From Phycisphaerae bacterium (GTDB lineage: Bacteria > Planctomycetota > Phycisphaerae > UBA1845): a DNA stretch of 62,185 nucleotides. This document shows, piece after piece, positions 26,414 to 33,490 of the stretch. Position 1 is the stretch's first letter; each line of letters begins with the position of its first letter. Both the position numbers and the translations under genes were made by a program. Location: contig JAJDDP010000177.1 in assembly GCA_029260235.1 (NCBI GenBank), forward strand, positions 1-62,185, read 5' to 3'. The notes beneath the pieces were generated by a model. The model had not been told where the DNA came from. It saw only the letters and a program-made list of their open reading frames with translations, and searched no databases.

Positions 26414-27256
26414 TTACCCGCTCAATTGGCCCGGATCATCCAATTCGACCGGTTGAATGACCTTCGTCGAATTGGCCGGACCTGACTTGCCATCATCCGA
26501 CCTTAGCGCGTAATCATATCCGAGCGAAATGAGGGCTACAAGAATGGAAAAAAGAAGGGTCAATTTGAGCATCTTAAGGCGGTTTGCCACCTCACGGTCG
26601 CGCCATTCGCCCAACCGCTGATCAATTTCGTCCAGTTTGCGATCGATACGGAGTTCGATCTCGTCGAGTTTATCTTTGACGTAATCGTCGGCAACCCCGC
26701 GGAGTTTTCGGGCAATGCCGCCCACTACGCCCTCGGTTTCGATGGTCTCACGGAGCGATGTGCCCTCAGCCTCGGGGAGGAACTTGTACTCGGCATCGTC
26801 CTTGTGATCGACAACTTTGGTAATCAGTTGGCCCATGAGCGACCGGCGCACCCGGCGAATTTTGCCCCGCCAGCCATCGGCCTTCTTGAGTCGGGTTTCG
26901 ATGTTTGCTCGCGGCTCGTTTGCCCCTGTGGAGATCCCACGCAATCGGGCCAACGCCTGCAAGCCCGGTTCGCCCAACTCGCCGAATCGTGAAGATTGAA
27001 TCCGAGATATGTGTCGGGCAAGGGCTTCTTTGCTGGCCGACTTGCGAACCGGGCATCGGCCCCAAACCACAATATCCAAGAGGGCGTCGCGATCCAATTC
27101 CAACAAGAGTTCCTGTCGTTGACGAATCAAGCGGAGTAGTTCGCCCCTCGGCGTGCCGTGTTCCAGGTCGAGACCCAAGTCTTGCCCGTAGTTAATTAGT
27201 TCGTCGTCGGGGAGTTCCGACAGCGATGGGGCGTTTTGTGATGGTGATTTGCTCAT
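26414..27256 (-). CDS. Conserved planctomycete protein with C-terminal membrane anchor
   Basis: A 280-residue protein. The N-terminal half is charged and helical (LPDDELINYGQDLGLDLEHGT, then DALLDIVVWGRCPVRKSASKEALA), like SAP or HeH-type helix-turn-helix folds. A coiled-coil-prone region (KLDEIELRIDRKLDEIDQRLGEW, residues about 205-225) precedes one membrane helix (LTLLFSILVALISLGYDYAL). The order implies a cytoplasmic domain tethered by a tail anchor. I recall close relatives in many planctomycetes, all of unknown function. The start is at the ATG 27256 rather than a TTG five codons earlier. It sits between two small genes in a likely operon with the Clp-N protein. Confidence 0.75.
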   Translation of the reverse strand: MSKSPSQNAPSLSELPDDELINYGQDLGLDLEHGTPRGELLRLIRQRQELLLELDRDALLDIVVWGRCPVRKSASKEALARHISRIQSSRFGELGEPGLQALARLRGISTGANEPRANIETRLKKADGWRGKIRRVRRSLMGQLITKVVDHKDDAEYKFLPEAEGTSLRETIETEGVVGGIARKLRGVADDYVKDKLDEIELRIDRKLDEIDQRLGEWRDREVANRLKMLKLTLLFSILVALISLGYDYALRSDDGKSGPANSTKVIQPVELDDPGQLSG

Positions 27257-27295
27257 GTTAAGTTCGGGCAAACTGCGCTGTTGGTTGATCCTCGC

Positions 27296-27571
27296 TCAAC
27301 GAACCGGCGCCCAACTCCAATGCAAGCTCAGCACATACGCAAAGGCAACAAGAAGAACAGCGACTTGCAGCAAGTCCCACGCGAACCGCCGAATGCGTAT
27401 CCGTAGCAACTGGACCAAGAGATACTGAAAGGCCATCGCTTGCCGGCGCCCGGCCGAGGCCGTCGAAGACAATAGCTGGTCAGCGAAGTTGAAGGCGCGT
27501 ATGCAGAGGTACACGCAGAGCACCAGCGTGAGTAGGGTGCGATACAGCCCAAACAAATCTTGCCCGTTCAT
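27296..27571 (-). CDS. Small membrane protein
   Basis: A 91-residue protein with two hydrophobic segments (about residues 10-30 LTLVLCVYLCIRAF and 65-85 LLQVAVLLVAFAYVLSLHW) flanking a basic loop. The start at 27571 is preferred because GGAG lies 11 bases upstream; an in-frame TTG at 27613 would add 14 residues. Family not recognised. It is the first gene of the presumed three-gene unit with the tail-anchored protein and the Clp-N protein. Confidence 0.65.
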   Translation of the reverse strand: MNGQDLFGLYRTLLTLVLCVYLCIRAFNFADQLLSSTASAGRRQAMAFQYLLVQLLRIRIRRFAWDLLQVAVLLVAFAYVLSLHWSWAPVR

Positions 27572-27705
27572 CCCTGGTCGCAGCTCCGCCCATTCTGCCG
27601 TCTTTATCTCCAAGATGCTATTGTATAGCTAGAACCGCCCGAGGAAACAGTCCATCCGGGATGCATGGGCAGAAACAGGGGCTGCGGTTTGCGCTGGAAT
27701 GGCTG

Positions 27706-28617
27706 TCAGGAAGTAGGACACAACCACTGGGCTACTGAGAGAGCGGGGGGTCGCATCCTCGACTCGACAAAACGGGGGGTGCGTTGGCCAGCAGGCACGC
27801 TGGCAATCGTACAGCAATCGGCGCCCAAGCCGAGTTGGCCCATGAAGGCATCCAACCACGGCGTACGCTCGTACATCGAACAGGGGAGTAGGCCGCAACG
27901 CCGCTGAGTCACTAGCCCGAACCCAGCCGCCTGCAACAGGCGGATCGCCGTGTTCAATGGCGTTGGATCGTTGGCGAAGTCTGCCCCTAGGCCTTGCGCT
28001 TCTGCATGTTCTTCCACCGCTACCTTGGATTCAAAACTGAACAGCATGCCTCCATCGCGAACCACGCGGCGAAGCTCCAAGAGTTCCTGTCCGCACTTGG
28101 TGACATCCCGGCCCTGGGTTGCGTCTGCACAGATCACCGCATCGAAAGCGCGGTCGGGAAAATGTCGCAGAGAAACGTCCGCAAGGCGGCGTCCCTGGGC
28201 GCGACCAAGCGAGAGATCGCGTCGCGAAAGAATGCAGCCCCGCACGCGACCAAAATTGAGTCGCAGACGATCCAGCAACGCGCCACTGCCAGCCTCGATC
28301 ACCAAGATGCGCACTGCGGCTGTGCTACGGTCAGAAAGATGCTGTCCAAGAACACGAACAACCAAGTCTGACCGCACCCTCGCTCGGTGAAGCACGCGGA
28401 GTTCAGCTCCGGTGGCGACGTCGACCTGCCCAGCTGATCGGACATCATTCTCTACAAACTGGCGGTCCTGCAACCATTGCAATGAATCTTGCAGTTCCGC
28501 GCCCGGAAGGCTCAAGGCGTCAAACCTATCAGCCGAGGTGAATCCGGCTGACGTCGGCTGCCCGTCATCCTGGGTGTCAGCCGGTTCTGGAACCAAAGTG
28601 TCGCCCTGGGTGCTCAT
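27706..28617 (-). CDS. Methyltransferase-like protein
   Basis: A 303-residue protein with a Rossmann-like core resembling class I methyltransferases: RILVIEAGSGALLDRLRLN (motif I, but with EAGSG in place of D-x-G-x-G), AFDAVICADATQG (motif II-III region) and LRRVVRDGGMLFSFES (post-motif helix). The acidic residue that normally binds the SAM ribose is not obvious, so activity is uncertain. The N-terminal 80 residues are disordered and acidic. The ATG at 28617 is chosen over a longer start (28707) because the longer form begins with no ribosome binding site. The last 60 residues are unusual (Cys- and Pro-rich). Function unknown. Confidence 0.65.
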   Translation of the reverse strand: MSTQGDTLVPEPADTQDDGQPTSAGFTSADRFDALSLPGAELQDSLQWLQDRQFVENDVRSAGQVDVATGAELRVLHRARVRSDLVVRVLGQHLSDRSTAAVRILVIEAGSGALLDRLRLNFGRVRGCILSRRDLSLGRAQGRRLADVSLRHFPDRAFDAVICADATQGRDVTKCGQELLELRRVVRDGGMLFSFESKVAVEEHAEAQGLGADFANDPTPLNTAIRLLQAAGFGLVTQRRCGLLPCSMYERTPWLDAFMGQLGLGADCCTIASVPAGQRTPRFVESRMRPPALSVAQWLCPTS

Positions 28618-28747
28618 AATAACTTCATCGGCGATGCCCCAAGCCCACTGCAGGCCAATGGTGCTCAAAGAATTGGGGTACTGGCGATGGGGGATGAGCA
28701 AGTGCATGGCGAAGCCAAGTCCTATAATGGACAGCCTACCAGCACAC

Positions 28748-29242
28748 TCAGTGGAGGGCTGGCTTGATGTTCAGTTCCAGCACGATCTCGTCGTGAATGG
28801 GAATCCCTCGGTAGCCGGTCTCTGGGATCTCAGGTTTCACCTTGCGGGCTTCATCGACTACGCCCACGTTGACTGCGACCATTCTAAAACCCAACCGCTG
28901 GTAGAACCCAATGGCCCGGAGGTTATCGTTGGTTGTGGTCAGCCAGATCTTCTTCACTTGGCGACGTCGGCCATCGTCGATGGCCATCAGCATGAGCGCG
29001 GAACCGATCCCTTTTCCCTCGAGCGTGCTGTTGAGTGTCAACAGCTCCATCTCACCATCATCAAGGAAGTAGGTCAGCAGGCCAACGATCCCCCCGTCGC
29101 GCCACTCGATGAAGCCATCACACTCGTGCGGATAGAAAACCCGGCCGTGCGACATAATCACGCGGCTTTGCCAATGGCGCTCGATGAACTCAGCCACCAT
29201 AGGCCTGTCGGATTCCCAGATTGCTCGTCGATCCACACCCAT
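28748..29242 (-). CDS. GNAT-family N-acetyltransferase
   Basis: A 164-residue protein with the GNAT fold. The acetyl-CoA-binding motif A is LEGKGIGSALMLMAIDDGRR (the Q/R-x-x-G-x-G/A element as E-G-K-G-I-G-S-A), and motif B is NLRAIGFYQRLGFRMVAV. Length and motif order are typical of small stand-alone acetyltransferases. Substrate unknown: these enzymes acetylate amines ranging from antibiotics to protein N-termini. The start at 29242 is the first ATG; no strong Shine-Dalgarno sequence is seen. No operon partner. Confidence 0.88.
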   Translation of the reverse strand: MGVDRRAIWESDRPMVAEFIERHWQSRVIMSHGRVFYPHECDGFIEWRDGGIVGLLTYFLDDGEMELLTLNSTLEGKGIGSALMLMAIDDGRRRQVKKIWLTTTNDNLRAIGFYQRLGFRMVAVNVGVVDEARKVKPEIPETGYRGIPIHDEIVLELNIKPALH

Positions 29243-29413
29243 CGAGTATCACGTCCATTGATCAAGTAATTCGTACTGAGGCAGCGTACCCTGGCCCAAC
29301 TGGAGCACGACCATACTACGGGAGACCGGCTGCTTGCCGCAAGGCTAGGAGCCTCCTATAGTTGGTTGAGTTCCCTCGCGGGCACCAGGGAGACCAACCA
29401 ACTGGAGATTCAA

Positions 29414-30175
29414 GTGAGCGCCCCAGAACTCGACGTCGTATTCACCGCCCCCCATCCTGATGACCTGGAAATCGGCATGGGCGGCGCCATCGCCAAATTG
29501 GTCAAACAGGGCTACCGGGTAGGTATGCTGCACATGACCACCGGAGAGCCTACCCCACGGGGTAACCTCGAAACACGGGCTGCCGAGTCAGCCGCCGCCG
29601 CTAAAGTCTTGGGTGTTACTGTTTGTGAAACACTGTCCCTGGCCAACCGAGAGCTGATGGATGGCCCGGAAGCGCGCTATGCGGTGGCTGCCTTTCTGCG
29701 CCGCCACAAACCCAAAATTCTCGTCGGGATGGCTGGTCGCACGCCGGCGGCTTCGCCAGACCACTACCAAGCCCAACTCATCACTGAGGCGTCGCGGTTC
29801 TATTCCCAACTGACCAAGTGGGACGACCGCTTCGATGGCACCGAGCCTTTTCAAATCCAGCATTTGATCTACAGGCCCGTACCCTTCGCGGCTGAGGTCA
29901 CCCACTACCCGACGCGGTTTGTGATCGACATTACCGACACCATCGATCAAAAAATCGAAGCGATTTCCTGCTACCGATCACAATTCGACGGCGAGCGGCT
30001 GGACCGTGTGATCCATTACATCCGATCCCTCGGCGGCACCGAAGGCGGTTCAGCCGGCTTCGCCTTCGGCGAAACGTACGCCCTGCATCGACCCATCGGC
30101 ACCTCGGACATGGTGCAGCTGGTTGGGGACTGGAAGGTTCCACCGCCCGACAAATCTGTAGGCAGCCGAGACTGA
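29414..30175 (+). CDS. PIG-L family deacetylase (BshB-like)
   Basis: The 253-residue product has the PIG-L/LmbE zinc motif PHPDDLEIGMGG near the N-terminus (His and Asp ligands) and the second motif S-P-D-H-Y-Q-A near residue 115, where the usual first His of H-P-D-H is Ser but the ligand His is kept. Family members remove acetyl groups from GlcNAc-type substrates; the bacillithiol deacetylase BshB1 is the closest named type, with E-T-L-x-L-x-N-R/D-x-E-L-M-D matching. The GTG at 29414 is preferred over a TTG 16 codons earlier because GGAG lies 8 bases upstream. If bacillithiol is made, the rest of the pathway is outside the window. Confidence 0.85.
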   Translation: MSAPELDVVFTAPHPDDLEIGMGGAIAKLVKQGYRVGMLHMTTGEPTPRGNLETRAAESAAAAKVLGVTVCETLSLANRELMDGPEARYAVAAFLRRHKPKILVGMAGRTPAASPDHYQAQLITEASRFYSQLTKWDDRFDGTEPFQIQHLIYRPVPFAAEVTHYPTRFVIDITDTIDQKIEAISCYRSQFDGERLDRVIHYIRSLGGTEGGSAGFAFGETYALHRPIGTSDMVQLVGDWKVPPPDKSVGSRD

Positions 30176-30457
30176 TCTTGGGCCATCTTCTGCCGGCTCG
30201 ATTGAAATCCTTTGCCTAGGTCCCGCCGCCCCGTGCTGCGCAGTTTTTCGACCTGCGCCGCGGCAATGCCCACTTCCGCATAGGCAATTTGTCGCTGGCA
30301 GGGCGGATTCGCCGCTATTTCTCTCTTGGGCACGCAGATTGCATGCGATTAGGGTGGGCTTTCAGGGCGATCCCCCTCAACAGATTGCCTCGGGCCCATT
30401 CATGGAAACGCAGGACGCGGGCGTCGTGCTGATCAGGCGCCATGGAGTCATTGCCCG

Positions 30458-30952
30458 GTGGGGAACTCAATAAAGATACATTTGCGTCGCGATGTAGCCT
30501 TGCAACTGCCCTGCACGGCTGAATCTGTATCCTCTGCTGCTCAGTTCAGCCCAGCCAAGGGCGCGGCCAAGCAATGGTGGTCGAGCCTCCAGGACCAGCG
30601 ACGACAAAAGAAACTGCGTCGCGATTTACGGCTCGTGGCTGCTTTCGTGCGGACATTCTGCGACGAACGTCACGCCACGCAGGCCAAGAACGAGTTCCAC
30701 CTCGATGGATTCAGTGATTCTCTTGGCTGCTCAGGGCCAATGCAGCTCTGTTCGTCTTGCCAAAAACTGCTTGCCCATGCCCTGGTCAAGCGGTCCCACT
30801 GCCCGCTGAATCCCAAACCCGCTTGCAGGAAATGCAGCGAACATTGCTACGCGCCGCAATATCGAGAAAAGATGCGCGAGGTAATGCGCTATGCCGGATC
30901 ACAGTTGATCAAACCGGGCCGGCTGAACTATTTAGTTCGCTTGCTATCCTGA
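30458..30952 (+). CDS. YgbA-type (nitrous-oxide-stimulated promoter) protein
   Basis: The C-terminal 110 residues match the YgbA_NO family: RRDLRLVAAFVRTFCDERH, a four-cysteine block C-S-S-C-x-x-L-x-x-x-A-L-V-K-R-S-x-C-P, then KPACRKCSEHCYAPQYREKMREVMRY. In E. coli ygbA is induced by nitric oxide through NsrR. The N-terminal 45 residues are atypical. No ATG precedes the conserved part, so the start is a GTG (30458) or a later TTG at 30499; the true one is uncertain. An octahaem cytochrome gene related to hydroxylamine oxidoreductase follows after 76 bases, consistent with a nitrogen-oxide setting. The protein may bind a metal or an iron-sulphur cluster through its conserved cysteines (inference). 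Confidence 0.78.
   Translation: MGNSIKIHLRRDVALQLPCTAESVSSAAQFSPAKGAAKQWWSSLQDQRRQKKLRRDLRLVAAFVRTFCDERHATQAKNEFHLDGFSDSLGCSGPMQLCSSCQKLLAHALVKRSHCPLNPKPACRKCSEHCYAPQYREKMREVMRYAGSQLIKPGRLNYLVRLLS
30473..30483 (+). promoter_or_regulatory. Possible NsrR-like half site
   Basis: AAGATACATTT matches 10 of 11 positions of the NsrR half-site consensus AAGATGCATTT as I recall it. It overlaps the first codons of the proposed YgbA-type gene, so it would be operator only if translation begins further in. About one such near-match is expected by chance in a window this size, so confidence is low. Confidence 0.2.
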
Positions 30953-31028
30953 ATGACAAGTCCGACAATTCGTCGTATAGTCAGCGCGCAGATCACGAAT
31001 CGAGCTAGCCCCAGGAGAATCACCAACC

Positions 31029-32618
31029 ATGTGCTCAGATATTAGAATCGCGGCGATACTATCCTTGACCGTCTTATGGTGGGCTGCTTTGCCCATCCCC
31101 AGCGCCCAGGCCGATGACGACATCCAGGCAGCGGTCAACGCCCACGCCGCTGAGTTGGCGGATGCCGCCCCAGAAGACAGCCGGGAATGCGTCCAATGCC
31201 ATGCCCAATCGAACCCCGGTATCGTCGATCACTGGGCGGGCAGTGCCCACGCTCAAAACGAGGTCGGGTGCGTCGATTGTCACCGGGCAGAGAGAGGCGA
31301 CGCCGACGGTTTTGATCATTATGGCCAGCACATCGCCACGGTGGTGACGCCTCGCGATTGCTCGGCTTGCCATGCTCACGAAGCCGCGGAATTCTCGGCC
31401 AGCCATCATGCGGCCGCTGGCAACATCCTAGCCTCGCTCGACAATTACTTGGCTGAGGTCGTCGAGGGGGCACGCGAGCCATTCAACCCACACGGCACAA
31501 CCCCCGGCAGACCCGGCATCTCTCAGGTGAACGGATCAGCGAGCGTAGCCTCAGGCTGTCGGCAGTGCCACGGCAGCAAGGTCGCCCTGCAATCCACCGA
31601 TGGCGGATCGATTAATGTTGACGATCTCAAGCCGGGCAAAGATGGCAAGCCTACCAACGTCGCCGCCTTTGCAAAAATCAAGCGAGACGCCTTGGGCAGG
31701 CCTAAGTATGACCCCAACTCTTGGCCCAACACCGGCATTGGCCGCTTGAATCTCGACGGCTCGCTTGGCTCCTGCTCCGCCTGTCACAGTCGGCACGATT
31801 TCTCGCCCCGCCGGGCGCGCCAGCCGGAAAACTGCGGAAAATGCCACCTGGGGCCTGACCATCCGCAAAAGGAAATCTACGAAGAATCCAAGCACGGAAT
31901 TGCTTACCGCGATCTTAGAGATAAGCTTAACCTCGACGGCGAGACCTGGATTCTCGGCAAGGATTACACCCAAGCACCCACCTGCGCCACCTGCCACATG
32001 TCGGGCCACACCAAGAATGGTGGCCGCGTCACCCACAACCCTGGCGAGCGTCTTTCTTGGACCAATCGGCCGCCGATCAGCCTGGTCATGGATACAGACG
32101 CCAAGCATAGGGTCATCAAAGAAACCGACCCAGCCAAGCGCGAAGCAATGATCGATGACACCTGGCAACAGAAGCGGGGACGCATGGCTGAGGTCTGCAC
32201 GCATTGCCACACGCAGGACTACGTCACCGGGTTCTATACGCAGTACGATGACCTGGTCATTCTCTTCAACGAGAAGTTCGCCAGGCCCGGCAAAGCAATC
32301 ATCGGTGCGTTACGCAAGAACGAATTGATCACCAAAGCTCAGTTCGATGAAGAGATCGAATGGACTTGGTTCTACTTGTGGCATCACGAAGGCCGACGCG
32401 CCCGCCACGGTGCTTCTATGATGGCCCCGGACTACACCCATTGGCACGGCATGTACGAGGTGGCAGAACGCTTCTATCAAGAGCTGGTTCCCCAGGCCCG
32501 TGAGATCGCCGAGCACGCCCGCAAAGAGGGCAAAGCCAAGCAGGGCGACGCAGTGGATCAGGTGATCGACGACATCCTCGCTCGACCAGAGCACAAGTGG
32601 TTGAACGCTGAGAAATGA
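31029..32618 (+). CDS. Octahaem cytochrome c of the hydroxylamine oxidoreductase family
   Basis: The 529-residue exported protein (signal peptide ending IPSAQA) has exactly eight CxxCH motifs, starting at residues 54, 81, 111, 177, 249, 269, 319 and 390. Spacing, length and the C-terminal helical domain with APDYTHWHGMYEVAERF match the HAO family, which includes hydroxylamine-oxidising enzymes, hydrazine dehydrogenase and nitrite-reducing relatives. In oxidising members a tyrosine from this C-terminal region crosslinks the catalytic P460 haem of the neighbouring subunit; Tyr469 in the DYTxWHGxY motif is the natural candidate, but alignment is needed to be sure. The ATG at 31029 follows CCAGGAG. 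A strong terminator follows. With the YgbA-type neighbour it points to periplasmic nitrogen-oxide chemistry. I did not see ammonia-monooxygenase or hydrazine-synthase genes. Confidence 0.9.
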   Translation: MCSDIRIAAILSLTVLWWAALPIPSAQADDDIQAAVNAHAAELADAAPEDSRECVQCHAQSNPGIVDHWAGSAHAQNEVGCVDCHRAERGDADGFDHYGQHIATVVTPRDCSACHAHEAAEFSASHHAAAGNILASLDNYLAEVVEGAREPFNPHGTTPGRPGISQVNGSASVASGCRQCHGSKVALQSTDGGSINVDDLKPGKDGKPTNVAAFAKIKRDALGRPKYDPNSWPNTGIGRLNLDGSLGSCSACHSRHDFSPRRARQPENCGKCHLGPDHPQKEIYEESKHGIAYRDLRDKLNLDGETWILGKDYTQAPTCATCHMSGHTKNGGRVTHNPGERLSWTNRPPISLVMDTDAKHRVIKETDPAKREAMIDDTWQQKRGRMAEVCTHCHTQDYVTGFYTQYDDLVILFNEKFARPGKAIIGALRKNELITKAQFDEEIEWTWFYLWHHEGRRARHGASMMAPDYTHWHGMYEVAERFYQELVPQAREIAEHARKEGKAKQGDAVDQVIDDILARPEHKWLNAEK

Positions 32619-32627
32619 TAGCTATAA

Positions 32628-32673
32628 GGCCGACCTTGCTTATCGAGAGATGAGCGGGGTCGGTCTTTTTTTT
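32628..32673. terminator. Intrinsic terminator between convergent genes
   Basis: GGCCGACC (32628-32635) pairs with GGTCGGTC (32658-32665) over 8 bp with one G-U, followed by eight T residues. It lies between the octahaem cytochrome stop and the pseudopilin stop and may serve both directions, though the T-run fits the plus strand. Confidence 0.85.
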
Positions 32674-32684
32674 ATGCGCTCAGA

Positions 32685-33446
32685 TTAGGGTTGAAAGCTG
32701 CTCATGTTGAGGAGTTCGGTCACAGTCCAGTCCTTGCCTGACAATTCGCGGCTATCGACGAAGGTGTTGGCTGCGTGGAAATCCATGAACAGCAGATTGT
32801 GCCGGGAGAACTGCCGGTGCCAGCCTGTCTCTTGCTTGGCTAGCCCCAGGTTCTCGTAGAGCGGCGCTTCCATGTAGAGCACCACGTTGCTGGGGGCTGA
32901 CTCGGATTTTCGATTCATGTTTTGATGCTGGCCATACATGTTGATGTAGTAGCTGTTGCCGCAAACTTTAAAGATGGTCGCTCCCCCAGGGACCAGACCG
33001 TTGGACCACGGCGTGCCTCGATCAGATGGGCATTGAAAGACCGGCGTCGGCGAATCAAGCCCTGCGCTCTTATACAGGTAGCTGGTCAACGGGCGGGCTT
33101 CTGTTTCGATGATGCTTTCAGAGCCGCTATGAAGCCATCCAGCCCTCCGCCCGCCCCAGTGGCAAGTTGTGGTCACGGCTGAGAGCGGCGGATTCGATTC
33201 AGTATTGGCAACAATCTTCTCAGCCGGGCCTACGGGCACCCAGTCGCGGTTTTCATTGACGTACATCACGGTGGCATTACCGATCTGTTTGAGATTCGAT
33301 AGGCAGACCGCGGTTCGACCTTGCTCCTTCGCCCGGCGCAGCGAGGGAACCAAGAGGGCGATCAGCAGGGCGATGATGCTGATTACGACGAGCAGCTCTA
33401 CCAGGGTAAAGGCGGGCCTCTGTCGCGCTGACGGGTTGTCCTGCAT
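32685..33446 (-). CDS. Type II pseudopilin/prepilin-like protein
   Basis: A 253-residue protein that begins MQDNPSARQRPA-FTLVELLVVISIIALL, the class III/IV prepilin signature: a short basic leader, peptidase cleavage before Phe, Glu at +5, and a 20-residue hydrophobic helix. The continuation (PSLRRAKEQGRTAVCLSNLKQIG) is the Phycisphaerae/planctomycete DUF1559-like type. The last 170 residues form an unrecognised globular domain with tryptophans and few cysteines. It may be a secretion-system pseudopilin or a cell-surface pilin. The ATG at 33446 has GGAG 6 bases upstream; a longer start at 33500 would place a non-leader extension before the signature. The neighbouring large secreted-protein gene ends 44 bases upstream on the same strand. 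Confidence 0.88.
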   Translation of the reverse strand: MQDNPSARQRPAFTLVELLVVISIIALLIALLVPSLRRAKEQGRTAVCLSNLKQIGNATVMYVNENRDWVPVGPAEKIVANTESNPPLSAVTTTCHWGGRRAGWLHSGSESIIETEARPLTSYLYKSAGLDSPTPVFQCPSDRGTPWSNGLVPGGATIFKVCGNSYYINMYGQHQNMNRKSESAPSNVVLYMEAPLYENLGLAKQETGWHRQFSRHNLLFMDFHAANTFVDSRELSGKDWTVTELLNMSSFQP

Positions 33447-33490
33447 GGTTTCTCCAAGCGTCACGGTTGCTTCAAGATTGTTATTGCTGA

